A stretch of 23,986 nucleotides of DNA from JBOHWJ01 sp050736615. Lineage in GTDB: Bacteria > Desulfobacterota > Binatia > Binatales > Binataceae. A program made the translations under genes and the position numbers. The notes below the pieces were generated by a model, which saw only the letters and a list, made by a program, of their open reading frames with translations, was not told the DNA's origin and made no database searches. Positions within the stretch are counted from its first letter, which is position 1, and the number at the start of each line of letters is the position of its first letter. This document shows, piece after piece, positions 1 to 8,775 of the stretch. The stretch spans positions 1-23,986 of the forward strand of contig JBOHWL010000010.1 of NCBI GenBank assembly GCA_050736615.1, read 5' to 3'.

Positions 1-158
1 TGGCATCCTCCTCTGCCGCGCTTGTAAAATTAGCCGCCGCCGTCGACGGGTATGGCCGGCAGTGCCATCCCGGCGGCCAGCCGCCAAGCATGCTCTTAGC
101 TTAGCATTAAATCGAGACCAGCCCGAACGGCCGCGCGCCCGCAGCTTCGGTCAAGCCG
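1..158. other. Spacer beyond gltX, no assignable gene
   Basis: This stretch lies past the stop codon of gltX and runs to the window edge. Two short reading frames touch the edge. A plus-strand frame open from base 3 ends at a TAG at 102-104 and could be the tail of a convergent gene (reads ASSSAALVKLAAAVDGYG and onward). A minus-strand frame starts with ATG at 91 and is still open at base 1. Neither has a recognisable motif, and neither is preferred by codon pattern or ribosome site. A weak stem (ATGCT/AGCAT) with an 8-nt loop lies at about 91-108. No T-tract follows it, so I do not call a terminator. Confidence 0.3.
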
Positions 159-1607
159 TCACGACGCGATGGTTCGAAGCGCCGACTGTAGCCGTCTCAA
201 TGTGCGGTCGCGGCCCAGCACCGCGATGACTTCATAAATGCCGGGGCTGACGGTGCCGCCGGTCAGGGCGACCCGCACCGGCTGCGCCAATTGGCCCAGC
301 TTCAAATTGAATTGTGCCATTACTCGCTGAAATGCGCCTTCCACCGAAGTTTCGCTGAAATCGCCGCCGAGACTATCGAGTTCGCGGGTCAACGTTTTCA
401 GGGGTTGGGCAATTTCCGGCTTCAGAAATTTCGCCGCCGCTTTCGGTTCCACCGTGATCTCGTCGTTTAGATAAAAGCTCGCGAAGTCGGTAAGTTCGAC
501 CAGCGTTTTGGCGCGCTCACGCAGCGTTGCCACCATCTTTTCCAGCCATCTTTCATCACCCGGAACGGTCCATCCACGGCGTTCAATAAAGGGCCTGACT
601 TCACTGGCAAGCTGAGCGGGCGTGCGCTGCTTCAAATAATGAAAATTCAACCACAAGAGTTTCTCGGCGTTGAAGATCCCCGCCGATTTGCCGCAATCGG
701 CGAAGTCGAAATATTCGATCATCTCCGCCTTGGAGAAAATCTCCTGGTCCCCATGCGACCATCCCAGCCGCACCAGGTAATTCAACAGCGCTTCCGGGAA
801 ATAGCCGAGTTCGCGGTAGGCGAAGACTGAGGCCGCGCCATGCCGTTTCGACAGCTTCTGCCCGTCCGGACCCATCACCATGGGCAAATGAGCGTATTCC
901 GGCGGTGTCAGTCCCAGCGCGTAAAAAATCTGCATCTGGCGCGGCGTATTGGGTAGATGGTCGTCGCCGCGCACGACGTGCGTCATCCGAAAATCGGCGT
1001 CGTCGAGCACTGTCGCGAAATTGTAGGTCGGAACGCCATCGGAACGGAAAATTATCAGATCGTCCAGCTCGCTATTGCTGAATACCGTCCGGCCCTTAAT
1101 CAGATCATTGACCACGGTCTCGCCCGCGCTGGGCGCGCGAAAGCGGACGGTGTAATTACGTCCGGCGGATTTGTCTGGTAACGCGATGGACGCGAGTTGA
1201 TCCGGCGGCGTACGATCGCGGCAGCGGCCGTCGTAACCGGGTTTGCGATGTTCGCGCGCGGCCGCCTTGCGCATCGCGTCCAATTCCTCGGTCGTGCAAT
1301 AACACGGATAGGCCTTGCCCACGCGCAATAATCGCAGCGCCCCTTCGCGATAGCGGTCGAAACGATTGGATTGAAAATAGCCCCTGTCCGGAGGCCCTTC
1401 GTCCCATTCGACCCCCAGCCACCGCAGGCTTTCGAGAATTTCCTCCAATGACTCCCTGGTCGAGCGTTCCCGGTCGGTGTCATCGATCCGCAGAATGAAG
1501 CGGCCCTTTTGATGGCGCGCGAAGAGGTAGGCGAACAGCCCCGAACGCACGTTGCCGATATGCAGCGCGCCGGTCGGACTCGGCGCATAGCGGGTACGAA
1601 CCGTCAC
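159..1607 (-). CDS. gltX: Glutamyl-tRNA synthetase
   Basis: Class I aminoacyl-tRNA synthetase that charges tRNA with glutamate in the cytoplasm. The class I signatures are visible: PSPTGALHIGN near the N-terminus (HIGN at residues 16-19) and the KMSKS-type loop KLSKR at 251-255. A CYC pair at 102-104 followed by YDGRC (Cys129) matches the zinc site of the E. coli-type enzyme. The length of 482 aa is normal for the family. The GTG at 1607 is chosen because the conserved sequence begins there and a GGGAG ribosome site sits 7 nt upstream; the frame is open further upstream but that part only overlaps guaA and resembles nothing. The ribosome site overlaps the end of guaA, whose stop is 4 nt away, so the two are probably translationally coupled. 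From sequence alone I cannot say whether it also charges tRNA-Gln. Confidence 0.96.
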   Translation of the reverse strand: MTVRTRYAPSPTGALHIGNVRSGLFAYLFARHQKGRFILRIDDTDRERSTRESLEEILESLRWLGVEWDEGPPDRGYFQSNRFDRYREGALRLLRVGKAYPCYCTTEELDAMRKAAAREHRKPGYDGRCRDRTPPDQLASIALPDKSAGRNYTVRFRAPSAGETVVNDLIKGRTVFSNSELDDLIIFRSDGVPTYNFATVLDDADFRMTHVVRGDDHLPNTPRQMQIFYALGLTPPEYAHLPMVMGPDGQKLSKRHGAASVFAYRELGYFPEALLNYLVRLGWSHGDQEIFSKAEMIEYFDFADCGKSAGIFNAEKLLWLNFHYLKQRTPAQLASEVRPFIERRGWTVPGDERWLEKMVATLRERAKTLVELTDFASFYLNDEITVEPKAAAKFLKPEIAQPLKTLTRELDSLGGDFSETSVEGAFQRVMAQFNLKLGQLAQPVRVALTGGTVSPGIYEVIAVLGRDRTLRRLQSALRTIAS

Positions 1608-1611
1608 TTCT

Positions 1612-3147
1612 TCACTCCCATTCAATCGTGGCGGGCGGCTTCGAGGTGATGTCGTAAACGACGCGGTTGACGCCCTTGATTTCGTTGGTGATGCGGGTCG
1701 AGAGCGCCGCCAGGAAATCAGGCTCAAGGCGCGCCCAATCCGCCGTCATGCCGTCCTGGGATTCAACCGCGCGCAGCGCAATTACGCTGTCGTAGCTGCG
1801 TCCGTCACCCATCACGCCCACGCTCTTGAGCGGCAGCAAGACGGCGAAGGCCTGCCATAACTTGTTGCCGAGACCGGCGGCGGCAGTTTCTTCCATCACA
1901 ATTGCGTCGGCGCGGCGCAATAGCTCGAGCCGCTCGCGCGTGACCTCGCCCACAATCCGTACGGCCAGCCCGGGGCCGGGAAACGGCTCGCGCGCGACAA
2001 TCTCGTCGTTCAATCCCAGCTTGCGCCCCAGTTCGCGCACCTCGTCTTTGAACAATTCACGCAATGGCTCGATCAGTTCAAGCCGCATCCGTTCCGGCAA
2101 TCCGCCGACATTATGATGGCTCTTGATGGTGGCCGACGGCCCTTTGAACGACACCGATTCGATTACGTCGGGATAGAGCGTGCCCTGGCCAAGAAAACGC
2201 GATCCGCCCAACGCGGCCGCCTCCCTTTCGAAAACCTCGATGAAGGTGTGTCCAATAATCCGCCGTTTCCGCTCAGGGTCGAGCACGCCGGCCAGCCGTT
2301 CGATGAAAATCTCCGCAGCTTCGGCAATGCGCAGTTCGAGGCCAAGTTGATGCGCGAACTTGCGCTCCATCCGTTCCCGTTCGCCCGCGCGCAGCAGCCC
2401 ATTATCGACGAAAACGCATACCAGCCGCGCGCCGATCGCGCGATGAAGCAGCGCGGCGGCGACCGACGAATCGACGCCGCCCGAGAGCGCCATCAGGACA
2501 CGATCGTCGCGGCCGACGCGCGCGCGAATTTCGTTCACTTTCGCTTCGACGAAATTCGCCATGGTCCAGTCGCCCGGCTCGCCGCATATGTTCAACACGA
2601 AATTGCGCAGAATGCGCGCGCCGGCGGGGGTATGCGCGACTTCGGGATGGAACTGAATGCCACGAATTACGCCGTCACGGGTGCGCACCGCGGCGTAAGG
2701 CGAATTGGCGGTGTGGGCAATCGCGCACAGTGCCTCCGGAATCGCCTCGACGCGATCACCGTGGCTCATCCAGACGCGATGGCCGCCACCACCCTCCAGG
2801 CCTTCGAACAGCGGGTCGTCTTGTTCGATGACCAGCGTCGCCGGGCCGTATTCGCGCGCAAGCGCGCCGACGCTGCGCGCTCCCAGATGCTGCGCAAGCA
2901 CGTACATGCCGTAGCAGATGCCGAGTGTCGGAGTGCCCAACCTGATTAGTTCAGCCGAAATATTCGGCGCGTCCGATGCGTAAAGACTGGCTGGCCCGCC
3001 GGACAGAATTATCCCGCGCGGCCGCATCGCTCGGATCACGTCGGGCGCCAGATTGTAAGGGTGAATCTCGCAATAAACCCGCGCCTCCCGCACCCGACGC
3101 GCGATTAGCTGCGTATATTGGCTGCCGAAATCGAGAATCAGGATCAA
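1612..3147 (-). CDS. guaA: GMP synthase (glutamine-hydrolysing)
   Basis: Converts XMP to GMP using ATP and ammonia released from glutamine, the last step of de novo guanine nucleotide synthesis. The N-terminal class I amidotransferase domain (about 1-190) has the nucleophile Cys78 in LGICYG and the FHPEV motif with His167 and Glu169. The ATP pyrophosphatase domain follows, with the PP-loop SGGVDS at 222-227. The C-terminal dimerisation domain is complete, ending in PPATIEWE as expected. The length of 511 aa is typical. The start is a TTG with AAGG 7 nt upstream; the protein then begins ILILDFGSQYTQLI, the usual family N-terminus. It is followed after 4 nt by gltX. guaB, its usual pathway partner, is not in this window. 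Confidence 0.97.
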   Translation of the reverse strand: MILILDFGSQYTQLIARRVREARVYCEIHPYNLAPDVIRAMRPRGIILSGGPASLYASDAPNISAELIRLGTPTLGICYGMYVLAQHLGARSVGALAREYGPATLVIEQDDPLFEGLEGGGGHRVWMSHGDRVEAIPEALCAIAHTANSPYAAVRTRDGVIRGIQFHPEVAHTPAGARILRNFVLNICGEPGDWTMANFVEAKVNEIRARVGRDDRVLMALSGGVDSSVAAALLHRAIGARLVCVFVDNGLLRAGERERMERKFAHQLGLELRIAEAAEIFIERLAGVLDPERKRRIIGHTFIEVFEREAAALGGSRFLGQGTLYPDVIESVSFKGPSATIKSHHNVGGLPERMRLELIEPLRELFKDEVRELGRKLGLNDEIVAREPFPGPGLAVRIVGEVTRERLELLRRADAIVMEETAAAGLGNKLWQAFAVLLPLKSVGVMGDGRSYDSVIALRAVESQDGMTADWARLEPDFLAALSTRITNEIKGVNRVVYDITSKPPATIEWE

Positions 3148-3223
3148 GGTAATGCCTTGGACGACTAATATAACCGACGGCTTGCGCCTGCCGAAGCCGA
3201 CGCCAGTGTGTAAAGGATATATC
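3148..3223 (-). other. der-guaA spacer with one hairpin
   Basis: This 76-nt spacer, read in the gene direction, contains a 6-bp CGGCTT/AAGCCG stem with a 10-nt loop, extended by two more pairs beyond a T-T mismatch. A TATATT-like stretch follows before guaA. There is no T-run directly after the stem, so an intrinsic terminator is doubtful. A promoter is possible but no good -35 box is visible. Confidence 0.25.
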
Positions 3224-4675
3224 TCACGGCCGGGTTTGGCCGATCTTCCGAATTGAAGGGCGCTTCGAGTGCTCCCCTTTCGGACCGCGTGATTCGGCCC
3301 ACGAACGGCCGGTACGGCGGAATTCCAGGCGCATCGGCGTGCCCGTCCCCGCCAGCATGAGCGCGGTGCGGAAACGGCCTTCGAGAAAACGCACGTAATG
3401 AGCCGGAATGTCGCGTTCGATATTGGTGAAAAAAGCGAAACGCGGCGGCGCCTCGCCCACCTGCGTCACGTACATCAGCTTGAGCCGTCGTTTTCCCACC
3501 AGCGGCGGGTCCATCGCGGCGGTCGCTTCAGCCAAAACGCGATTGAGATGCGCGGTTTGAAACGTCGCATGCCATGCGTTGCCTGCCCGCGCGCCGGCGG
3601 CGACAATCTCCGCAACCCCGTCGCCCGTCACGGCCGAGGTAAACAGTATCGGCGCGAATTCCAGAAACGGATAGCGGCGATGCACGTCGCGGACAAACAC
3701 CGGCACGCGGCGGCCAAGCCTCGCCGCGAGGTCCCATTTGTTGCACACGACGATCAGCGCGCGATCGTGACTATCGACCAGCCGCGCCAGGCGAGCGTCT
3801 TGGTCCGTAATCCCCTCCGATGCATCAACCACCAATGCCAGCACTTCGGCGCGTCGAATCGCCTCGATCGCGCGCCCGACCGCATGATGCTCGAGGTCGC
3901 CCTCGACCCTGGCCGGCCGCCTGATTCCCGCCGTATCGACCAGCAGCACCTCACGGCCGCCCGCGCTCACGCGGATATCGACCGTATCGCGCGTAGTGCC
4001 GGGGCGGTCGTCAACCAGCGCACGCTCGAATCCGGCAAGCCGGTTAAGCAGCGACGACTTGCCCACGTTGGGACGCCCGATCAAGGCCAGCCGCAAATCC
4101 GGCCTTACCATCGAGACGCCCGCACGGTCCGGCAGATGCGCCACGATTTGGTCCAGCAGCGTGTCGATGCCATGGCCGTGGGCACCAGAGACGAAGGCCA
4201 GTTCCGATGCGCCCAAGGAATAAGCGTCGCCGGCCCGCGCCTCCAACTGAGGGTGATCGATTTTGTTAACGGCCACAATTAGCGGGCGGCCGGTTTCCCG
4301 CACCAGTGCCAGCGCTTCCTCGTCGCCACTCGAAATGCCGGCGCGGCCGTCGATCACAAACACCACTAGGTCGGCGGCTGCGATGGCAGTCAAAGCTTCC
4401 TCGACCGCGCGTTCGGTCATCGGTTCGCGCGCGTAAAGCTCGAGCCCGCCACTATCGACGATCATGAATTCGCGGCCATTATGGGTCGCGCGGGCAAGAT
4501 TGAGATCGCGGGTAGTCCCGGCCACGGCGCTGACGATGGCGCGCCGACCCGTCGCGATCCGGTTGAACAGCGTCGATTTGCCGGCGTTGGCGCGTCCAAC
4601 CAAGACCGCGACCGGCAGGCCGAAAGCGGCCGCGCTCAGCGCGCTGGAACTTCCCGGAGTGAGAATATGGCGCAT
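3224..4675 (-). CDS. der: Ribosome-assembly GTPase Der (EngA)
   Basis: Tandem-domain GTPase required for maturation of the 50S ribosomal subunit. There are two G domains. The first has GRANAGKS at 27-34 and NKID at 137-140. The second has GRPNVGKS at 200-207, DTAG, and NKWD at 312-315. A KH-like C-terminal domain (LKLMYVTQVGEAPPRF region) follows, then a basic tail. The length of 483 aa is within the family range. The ATG at 4675 is chosen because it lies 1 nt after the era stop and just before the conserved region; an upstream frame extension would overlap era. The first P-loop departs from the usual GRPNVGKS (Pro to Ala, Val to Ala), but the GKS core is intact, so nucleotide binding should be possible. 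It sits directly behind Era, another ribosome-assembly GTPase. Confidence 0.95.
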   Translation of the reverse strand: MRHILTPGSSSALSAAAFGLPVAVLVGRANAGKSTLFNRIATGRRAIVSAVAGTTRDLNLARATHNGREFMIVDSGGLELYAREPMTERAVEEALTAIAAADLVVFVIDGRAGISSGDEEALALVRETGRPLIVAVNKIDHPQLEARAGDAYSLGASELAFVSGAHGHGIDTLLDQIVAHLPDRAGVSMVRPDLRLALIGRPNVGKSSLLNRLAGFERALVDDRPGTTRDTVDIRVSAGGREVLLVDTAGIRRPARVEGDLEHHAVGRAIEAIRRAEVLALVVDASEGITDQDARLARLVDSHDRALIVVCNKWDLAARLGRRVPVFVRDVHRRYPFLEFAPILFTSAVTGDGVAEIVAAGARAGNAWHATFQTAHLNRVLAEATAAMDPPLVGKRRLKLMYVTQVGEAPPRFAFFTNIERDIPAHYVRFLEGRFRTALMLAGTGTPMRLEFRRTGRSWAESRGPKGEHSKRPSIRKIGQTRP

Positions 4676-4676
4676 A

Positions 4677-5603
4677 TCAGAAGCCAAATTCCTTAAGCTT
4701 GCGCGGATCGCCGGTCCAGCCTTTTTCAACTTTTACATGAATTTCCAGAAACACTCGCGTGCCGAAAATCGCTTCCAGCTCAAGCCGCGCCGCGCTCCCG
4801 ATGCGCTTGAGTTGGCTTCCACCCGCTCCGATCACCATCCCCTTATGGGCGTCGCGTTCGACCACGACGGCTGCCGTAATCGAATCGAGATTGCGCTCGG
4901 GCTCTTCCATAAACCGTTCGACCTGAACGGCAGTTGAAAAGGGAATTTCCTGACGCATCGCGATGAAGATTTTTTCGCGAATAACCTCCTCGGCGATCAT
5001 GCGCGCGCTCTGATCGGTGTATTCATCACCCGGCATCAGCGCCGGACTCTCCGGTAGCATCGGTTTAAGCACCCTGACCAGCTCGTCGACATTTTCACCT
5101 GTAAGGGCGCTGATCGGCACGATCTCCGCCGCCGGGGCGGTCTCGCCCAGCCGCTCCAGCAATCGAATTAAGCGCTCGCGCGAAACCAGGTCAATTTTGT
5201 TGAGAGCGACCACGAGCGGCTTGCCCAAACGCGCCAATTCGCGCAGAAACGCGTAATCGTGAACGCCGATCGCGGTGCCCGCCGCGGCCAGCGCGAGGAT
5301 TACTTCGCCTTCCATAAAACAGCGCCGCGCCGTCGCCACCATACGGCGATTAAGTTCTCGGCGCGGCTGATGCAAGCCAGGCGTATCAATCAAAATCATC
5401 TGCGCATCGGCGTCCGTGCGAATTCCAATGATGCGGCGCCGCGTGGTTTGGGGCTTGGGCGTGACAATCGCGACCTTTTGCCCCACCAACCGATTGAGCA
5501 GCGTGGATTTGCCCACATTCGTGCGGCCCGCAAGGGCGACGAAGCCGGCGCGGTAAATTGGCTCTGCAGCCACTGTCAAATCATTCATCAATAGCCAATG
5601 CAC
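4677..5603 (-). CDS. era: Ribosome-assembly GTPase Era
   Basis: GTPase that binds the 3' end of 16S rRNA during 30S assembly. The G domain shows GRTNVGKS (26-33), DTPGLH (73-78) and NKID (135-138). The C-terminal KH domain carries the VIGAGG loop at 257-262 and ends in the typical KVEKGW segment. The 308-aa length is normal. The start is uncertain: GTG at 5603, or the in-frame ATG five codons later at 5588; neither has a strong ribosome site. It follows rnc by 67 nt, the common bacterial rnc-era arrangement, and its stop is 1 nt from the der start. Confidence 0.95.
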   Translation of the reverse strand: MHWLLMNDLTVAAEPIYRAGFVALAGRTNVGKSTLLNRLVGQKVAIVTPKPQTTRRRIIGIRTDADAQMILIDTPGLHQPRRELNRRMVATARRCFMEGEVILALAAAGTAIGVHDYAFLRELARLGKPLVVALNKIDLVSRERLIRLLERLGETAPAAEIVPISALTGENVDELVRVLKPMLPESPALMPGDEYTDQSARMIAEEVIREKIFIAMRQEIPFSTAVQVERFMEEPERNLDSITAAVVVERDAHKGMVIGAGGSQLKRIGSAARLELEAIFGTRVFLEIHVKVEKGWTGDPRKLKEFGF

Positions 5604-5670
5604 ACGGCGGATCTCAGCTTCAAGCTTCGATCTAGCTCACGCCTTGAAAGCGTAAGCGACAATCCGGCGT

Positions 5671-6435
5671 TCAACTCCGCTGGCGTTGTTCCTCTTCTAT
5701 CTGGAGCAGCGCGGCTCGGGCGGCGGCTTGTTCGCTCTGTTTTTTGCTGCCGCCTTCGCCGACGCCTAGTTCGCGTCCGCTAATCCGGATCATGGTGGTG
5801 AAGCGCTTGGCGTGATCGGGACCGCGCGCGCTCACCAATTCGTAGATCGGTTGGGCGCGAAAACGACGATACGCGATTTCCTGCAATTCGGTTTTGTAAT
5901 CGCGTTCAGCCGCGGGACCGCCGATATCGTCGCTAAATAGCGCCTCCACCACCGCTTGTGCGTGAGCCAGGCCGCCATCGATATAAATCGCGCCAACCAC
6001 AGCCTCGAACGAAGCGGCAAGAATCGACGTTTTGTCACGCCCGCCACTCTTCTCCTCACCCTTGCCTAAGCGCAATCTCGTGCCCAAACCGACCTCCACC
6101 GCTTTGAACGCCAGCGTGCGGCCGTTCACGATAGAAGCGCGCTCTTTGGATAAGGCACCTTCCTTGGCGTCGGGAAAGCGGCGCATAAGCAAATCCGCGA
6201 TCGCGAGATCAAGCACCGCATCACCCAAGAACTCCAGGCGTTCATAATGGGCCTGGCCGCCAGTCGCGGCACTGGGATGGGTCAATGCGGTGATGAGCAA
6301 CTCCGGCTTGCGGAAACTGTAGTTCAGTTTTCGTTCGAGGCCGGCCTCGGTATTGTCAGGCGGGACGCGTTTCGCCGGCGATGGCCGTGGCGTGCGCCCG
6401 CGTAATCTGGCCCACCAGTGAAGCGCCCTGTACAA
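5671..6435 (-). CDS. rnc: Ribonuclease III
   Basis: Endonuclease that cuts double-stranded RNA, processing rRNA precursors and some mRNAs. The catalytic domain has the signature ERLEFLGDA (residues 65-73, with Asp72) and the second acidic site in ILAASFEAVVGAIY (Glu144). A double-stranded RNA-binding domain fills the last 75 or so residues (YKTELQEIAYRRF onward, with the KKQSEQAAARAAL helix). I choose the TTG at 6435 because a perfect GGAGG lies 6 nt upstream; another in-frame TTG six codons earlier (6453) has no such site. The resulting 254 aa includes about 30 extra basic residues before the usual start of the domain. The first 80 nt overlap the end of mtaB in another frame. Confidence 0.94.
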   Translation of the reverse strand: MYRALHWWARLRGRTPRPSPAKRVPPDNTEAGLERKLNYSFRKPELLITALTHPSAATGGQAHYERLEFLGDAVLDLAIADLLMRRFPDAKEGALSKERASIVNGRTLAFKAVEVGLGTRLRLGKGEEKSGGRDKTSILAASFEAVVGAIYIDGGLAHAQAVVEALFSDDIGGPAAERDYKTELQEIAYRRFRAQPIYELVSARGPDHAKRFTTMIRISGRELGVGEGGSKKQSEQAAARAALLQIEEEQRQRS

Positions 6436-7684
6436 ACGATGCCTCCACCTCAATTTCCTGGTTGATCAACTGGTTAGGGCCGTCAAGGCGCACCCTGATA
6501 TAATTGCGGCTATAACCGCTCAGGCGACCATCAACGGCGCGTTCTTCAACTAACACTCTAAGCTTATGCCCGGTGAAGCGCGCGGCAAAGGCACGTTTCT
6601 TGGCCTCGCCCAACTCGCGCAACACTTGCGCGCGATGCTTGACCTCCGGCGCCGCCAAGCGTCCCTTCAGCTTGGCGGCTGTGGTGCCCGCGCGAACCGA
6701 ATACGGAAAAACGTGAAAATACGCCAGCGGTAGATTCTCGACAAATTTCAGGTAATTCTCGAATTGGATCGCGCTCTCGCCGGGGAAGCCCGCGATCAAA
6801 TCGGTGCCGATTGCGGCCGCTGGCATTGCGGCCAAGACGCGCTCGACACGTGCGCGATAATCTTCGACAGTATAGCGTCGGCGCATCCGAGCCAGCAGCC
6901 AATTCTCACCAGCTTGCAACGGCAGATGGAAGTGCGGACAGAATTTTGGGCTGCCCGCCACTGTCGTAATAATCCGGTCACTGAGCTCTTCCGGATCGAG
7001 CGAGCTCAGTCGAATTCGCGTCAGCGGCGCACGCTCCGCCATTATCTCAAGTAACGCCTCAAGATTGATTGGCGGCTCCAGGTCTTTGCCGTAGCCGCCC
7101 AAATGAACGCCGGTCAGGATCACCTCTTTAAAGCCACGCTCGCACATGCGGTCGAGCGTCGCGATTATTCGCCGCGGCTCGACGCTGCGTGAGCTTCCAC
7201 GCGAAAACGGCACGATGCAGAATGTGCAGAATTGGTCGCACCCCTCCTGCACCTTGAGAAACGCGCGCGTATGGCCCTCCAAAGCGACCGCGTCCAGCTC
7301 AATCTCGGCGCGCTGCTTGCGCAAATTCGTGACCATCACCCGCGCTTCCGGAATTGAAACAACGGCACGTTCCAAGTCGCCCAGACGACCCAAGCCGACC
7401 ACCGCATCGACCTCGTGCGCATCGGCGAGCACCTCCGGACTAGCCTGGGCGAGGCATCCGGTCATGATAACGCGCGCGGCCGGATTAAGCCGACGTGCAC
7501 GTCGCGCAAGGCGCAAGCTTTCACTATCCGCACGATCGGTGACGGTACAGGTGTTGACGATGTAGACATCGGCCGGCTGGTCGAACGCGCATCGCTCCAT
7601 CCCAAGCGCGCCCAGCCGGGTCTCAATGATCGCCGAATCGTATTGGTTGACCTTGCAACCAAGGGTGGCAAGCGCAAAGCGCAT
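6356..7684 (-). CDS. mtaB: tRNA t6A37 methylthiotransferase MtaB
   Basis: Radical-SAM enzyme that adds a methylthio group to t6A at position 37 of tRNAs, giving ms2t6A. The N-terminal UPF0004 domain has the three cluster cysteines Cys10, Cys46 and Cys77. The radical-SAM CxxxCxxC motif is CDQFCTFC (Cys149, 153, 156). A TRAM-like RNA-binding domain lies at the C-terminus. The start MRFALATLGCKVNQYDS is characteristic of MtaB rather than MiaB or RimO. The 442-aa length is typical. Its ATG shares one base with the mnmA stop (TGATG), and its 3' end overlaps rnc by 80 nt. Its substrate modification, t6A, depends on TsaE, which is encoded in the same window. Confidence 0.93.
   Translation of the reverse strand: MRFALATLGCKVNQYDSAIIETRLGALGMERCAFDQPADVYIVNTCTVTDRADSESLRLARRARRLNPAARVIMTGCLAQASPEVLADAHEVDAVVGLGRLGDLERAVVSIPEARVMVTNLRKQRAEIELDAVALEGHTRAFLKVQEGCDQFCTFCIVPFSRGSSRSVEPRRIIATLDRMCERGFKEVILTGVHLGGYGKDLEPPINLEALLEIMAERAPLTRIRLSSLDPEELSDRIITTVAGSPKFCPHFHLPLQAGENWLLARMRRRYTVEDYRARVERVLAAMPAAAIGTDLIAGFPGESAIQFENYLKFVENLPLAYFHVFPYSVRAGTTAAKLKGRLAAPEVKHRAQVLRELGEAKKRAFAARFTGHKLRVLVEERAVDGRLSGYSRNYIRVRLDGPNQLINQEIEVEASFVQGASLVGQITRAHATAIAGETRPA
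6442..6446 (-). promoter_or_regulatory. Ribosome binding site deciding the rnc start
   Basis: GGAGG on the minus strand, 6 nt before the TTG at 6435 and lying inside the mtaB coding sequence. It is one of the strongest Shine-Dalgarno matches in the window, and it favours this TTG over the in-frame TTG at 6453. Confidence 0.6.
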
Positions 7685-8775
7685 CAGGCCGCCCTCTCAA
7701 TTGCGCACTGAATAAAGCCGCCCCCCAGCACCTCGTCGCCGCGATAGAACACGCAAGCCTGTCCGGGCGTCACGGCGGGCCCGCTATGGGTAAAGCGGAC
7801 TTCGGCGCGTGCGTCCGTCAGCAGCTTGATTGAGGCAGGTATGGGTGGATGGCGGTAGCGGATTTTCGCTTCGATCTGATTGTTTCCCATTGCGCTTTCG
7901 TGATCGACCAGGCTGACGCGCTCGGCGATAAGCCCAGCGGCCTCCAGTGCCGCGCGCGGCCCCACGCGGACCTCGCCGGTTTCCGCATGGATCGCGTTCA
8001 CATACAGCGGCTCACCGGCGATCACCCCCAATCCGCGCCGCTGACCGATGGTGAAGCGATGCACCCCCTGATGAATGCCAAGCGCGCGTCCCTGTGAATC
8101 GACAATGCGCCCCTGGCGAATCTCGGCGGATGCCGCCTTATCCGTCACGAAACCGGCATAGTTGCCATCGCTCACGAAACAGATTTCCTGGCTTTCGGCT
8201 TTATCCGCATTGGCCAGTCCCAATTCGCGCGCACGTCTGCGCACCTCGCTTTTGCACATCGAGCCAAGCGGGAAAAGTGTGCGGCTTAATTCGTCCTGGC
8301 CCAACGTGAAGAGAAAGTACGACTGATCCTTGGCGTTATCCGCCGCGCGCATCAAATGAAAGCGGCCGTCCTCATCGCGCGCGATTCGCGCATAATGTCC
8401 GGTCGCGACAAAATCAGCATCCAGCGCGCGCGCCCGCGTCCACAGACGATCAAACTTAATTTCCCGGTTGCACATCACACAGGGATTAGGTGTGCGGCCG
8501 TGCAAATATTCGGAGACGAAGTTGTCGATTACCCGTGTGGCAAATTCCGCCCGCAAGTCCACGACGTAAAAGGGAAAATCCATGCGCTCGGCAACGCGGC
8601 GCGCGTCCTCGAAATCATCATGGGAGCAGCAGGTGCCACGCCGCCGCGGCCCCTCTGACGTTTCGGCGAGCCGCATCGCGACGCCCACCACGTCGTACCC
8701 GTCCTCGCGCAGGATGGCGGCGGCAACGGAACTGTCGACGCCACCGGACATTGCGACCAACACCCGCGTGTTCAC
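7684..8775 (-). CDS. mnmA: tRNA-specific 2-thiouridylase MnmA
   Basis: Makes 2-thiouridine at wobble position 34 of tRNAs for Lys, Glu and Gln, using ATP and a persulfide sulfur. The PP-loop SGGVDSSV is at residues 10-17. The catalytic cysteines Cys102 (in TPNPCVMCN) and Cys199 (in SQEICFV) fall at the same residue numbers as in the E. coli enzyme, which supports the chosen start. The start is GTG at 8775, overlapping the TAG of the cysteine desulfurase gene by one base (TAGTG), with GGAG 8 nt upstream. The 363-aa length is normal. Its place directly behind a cysteine desulfurase gene suggests that this enzyme is its sulfur donor. Confidence 0.96.
   Translation of the reverse strand: MNTRVLVAMSGGVDSSVAAAILREDGYDVVGVAMRLAETSEGPRRRGTCCSHDDFEDARRVAERMDFPFYVVDLRAEFATRVIDNFVSEYLHGRTPNPCVMCNREIKFDRLWTRARALDADFVATGHYARIARDEDGRFHLMRAADNAKDQSYFLFTLGQDELSRTLFPLGSMCKSEVRRRARELGLANADKAESQEICFVSDGNYAGFVTDKAASAEIRQGRIVDSQGRALGIHQGVHRFTIGQRRGLGVIAGEPLYVNAIHAETGEVRVGPRAALEAAGLIAERVSLVDHESAMGNNQIEAKIRYRHPPIPASIKLLTDARAEVRFTHSGPAVTPGQACVFYRGDEVLGGGFIQCAIERAA

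Noticed and set aside
2113..2949. Plus-strand open frame opposite guaA
   Set aside because: Shadow of the amidotransferase and PP-loop domains of GuaA; no independent evidence of coding.
3148..3223. Intrinsic terminator between der and guaA
   Set aside because: The stem contains a mismatch and is followed by CGGTTATATT rather than a T-run.
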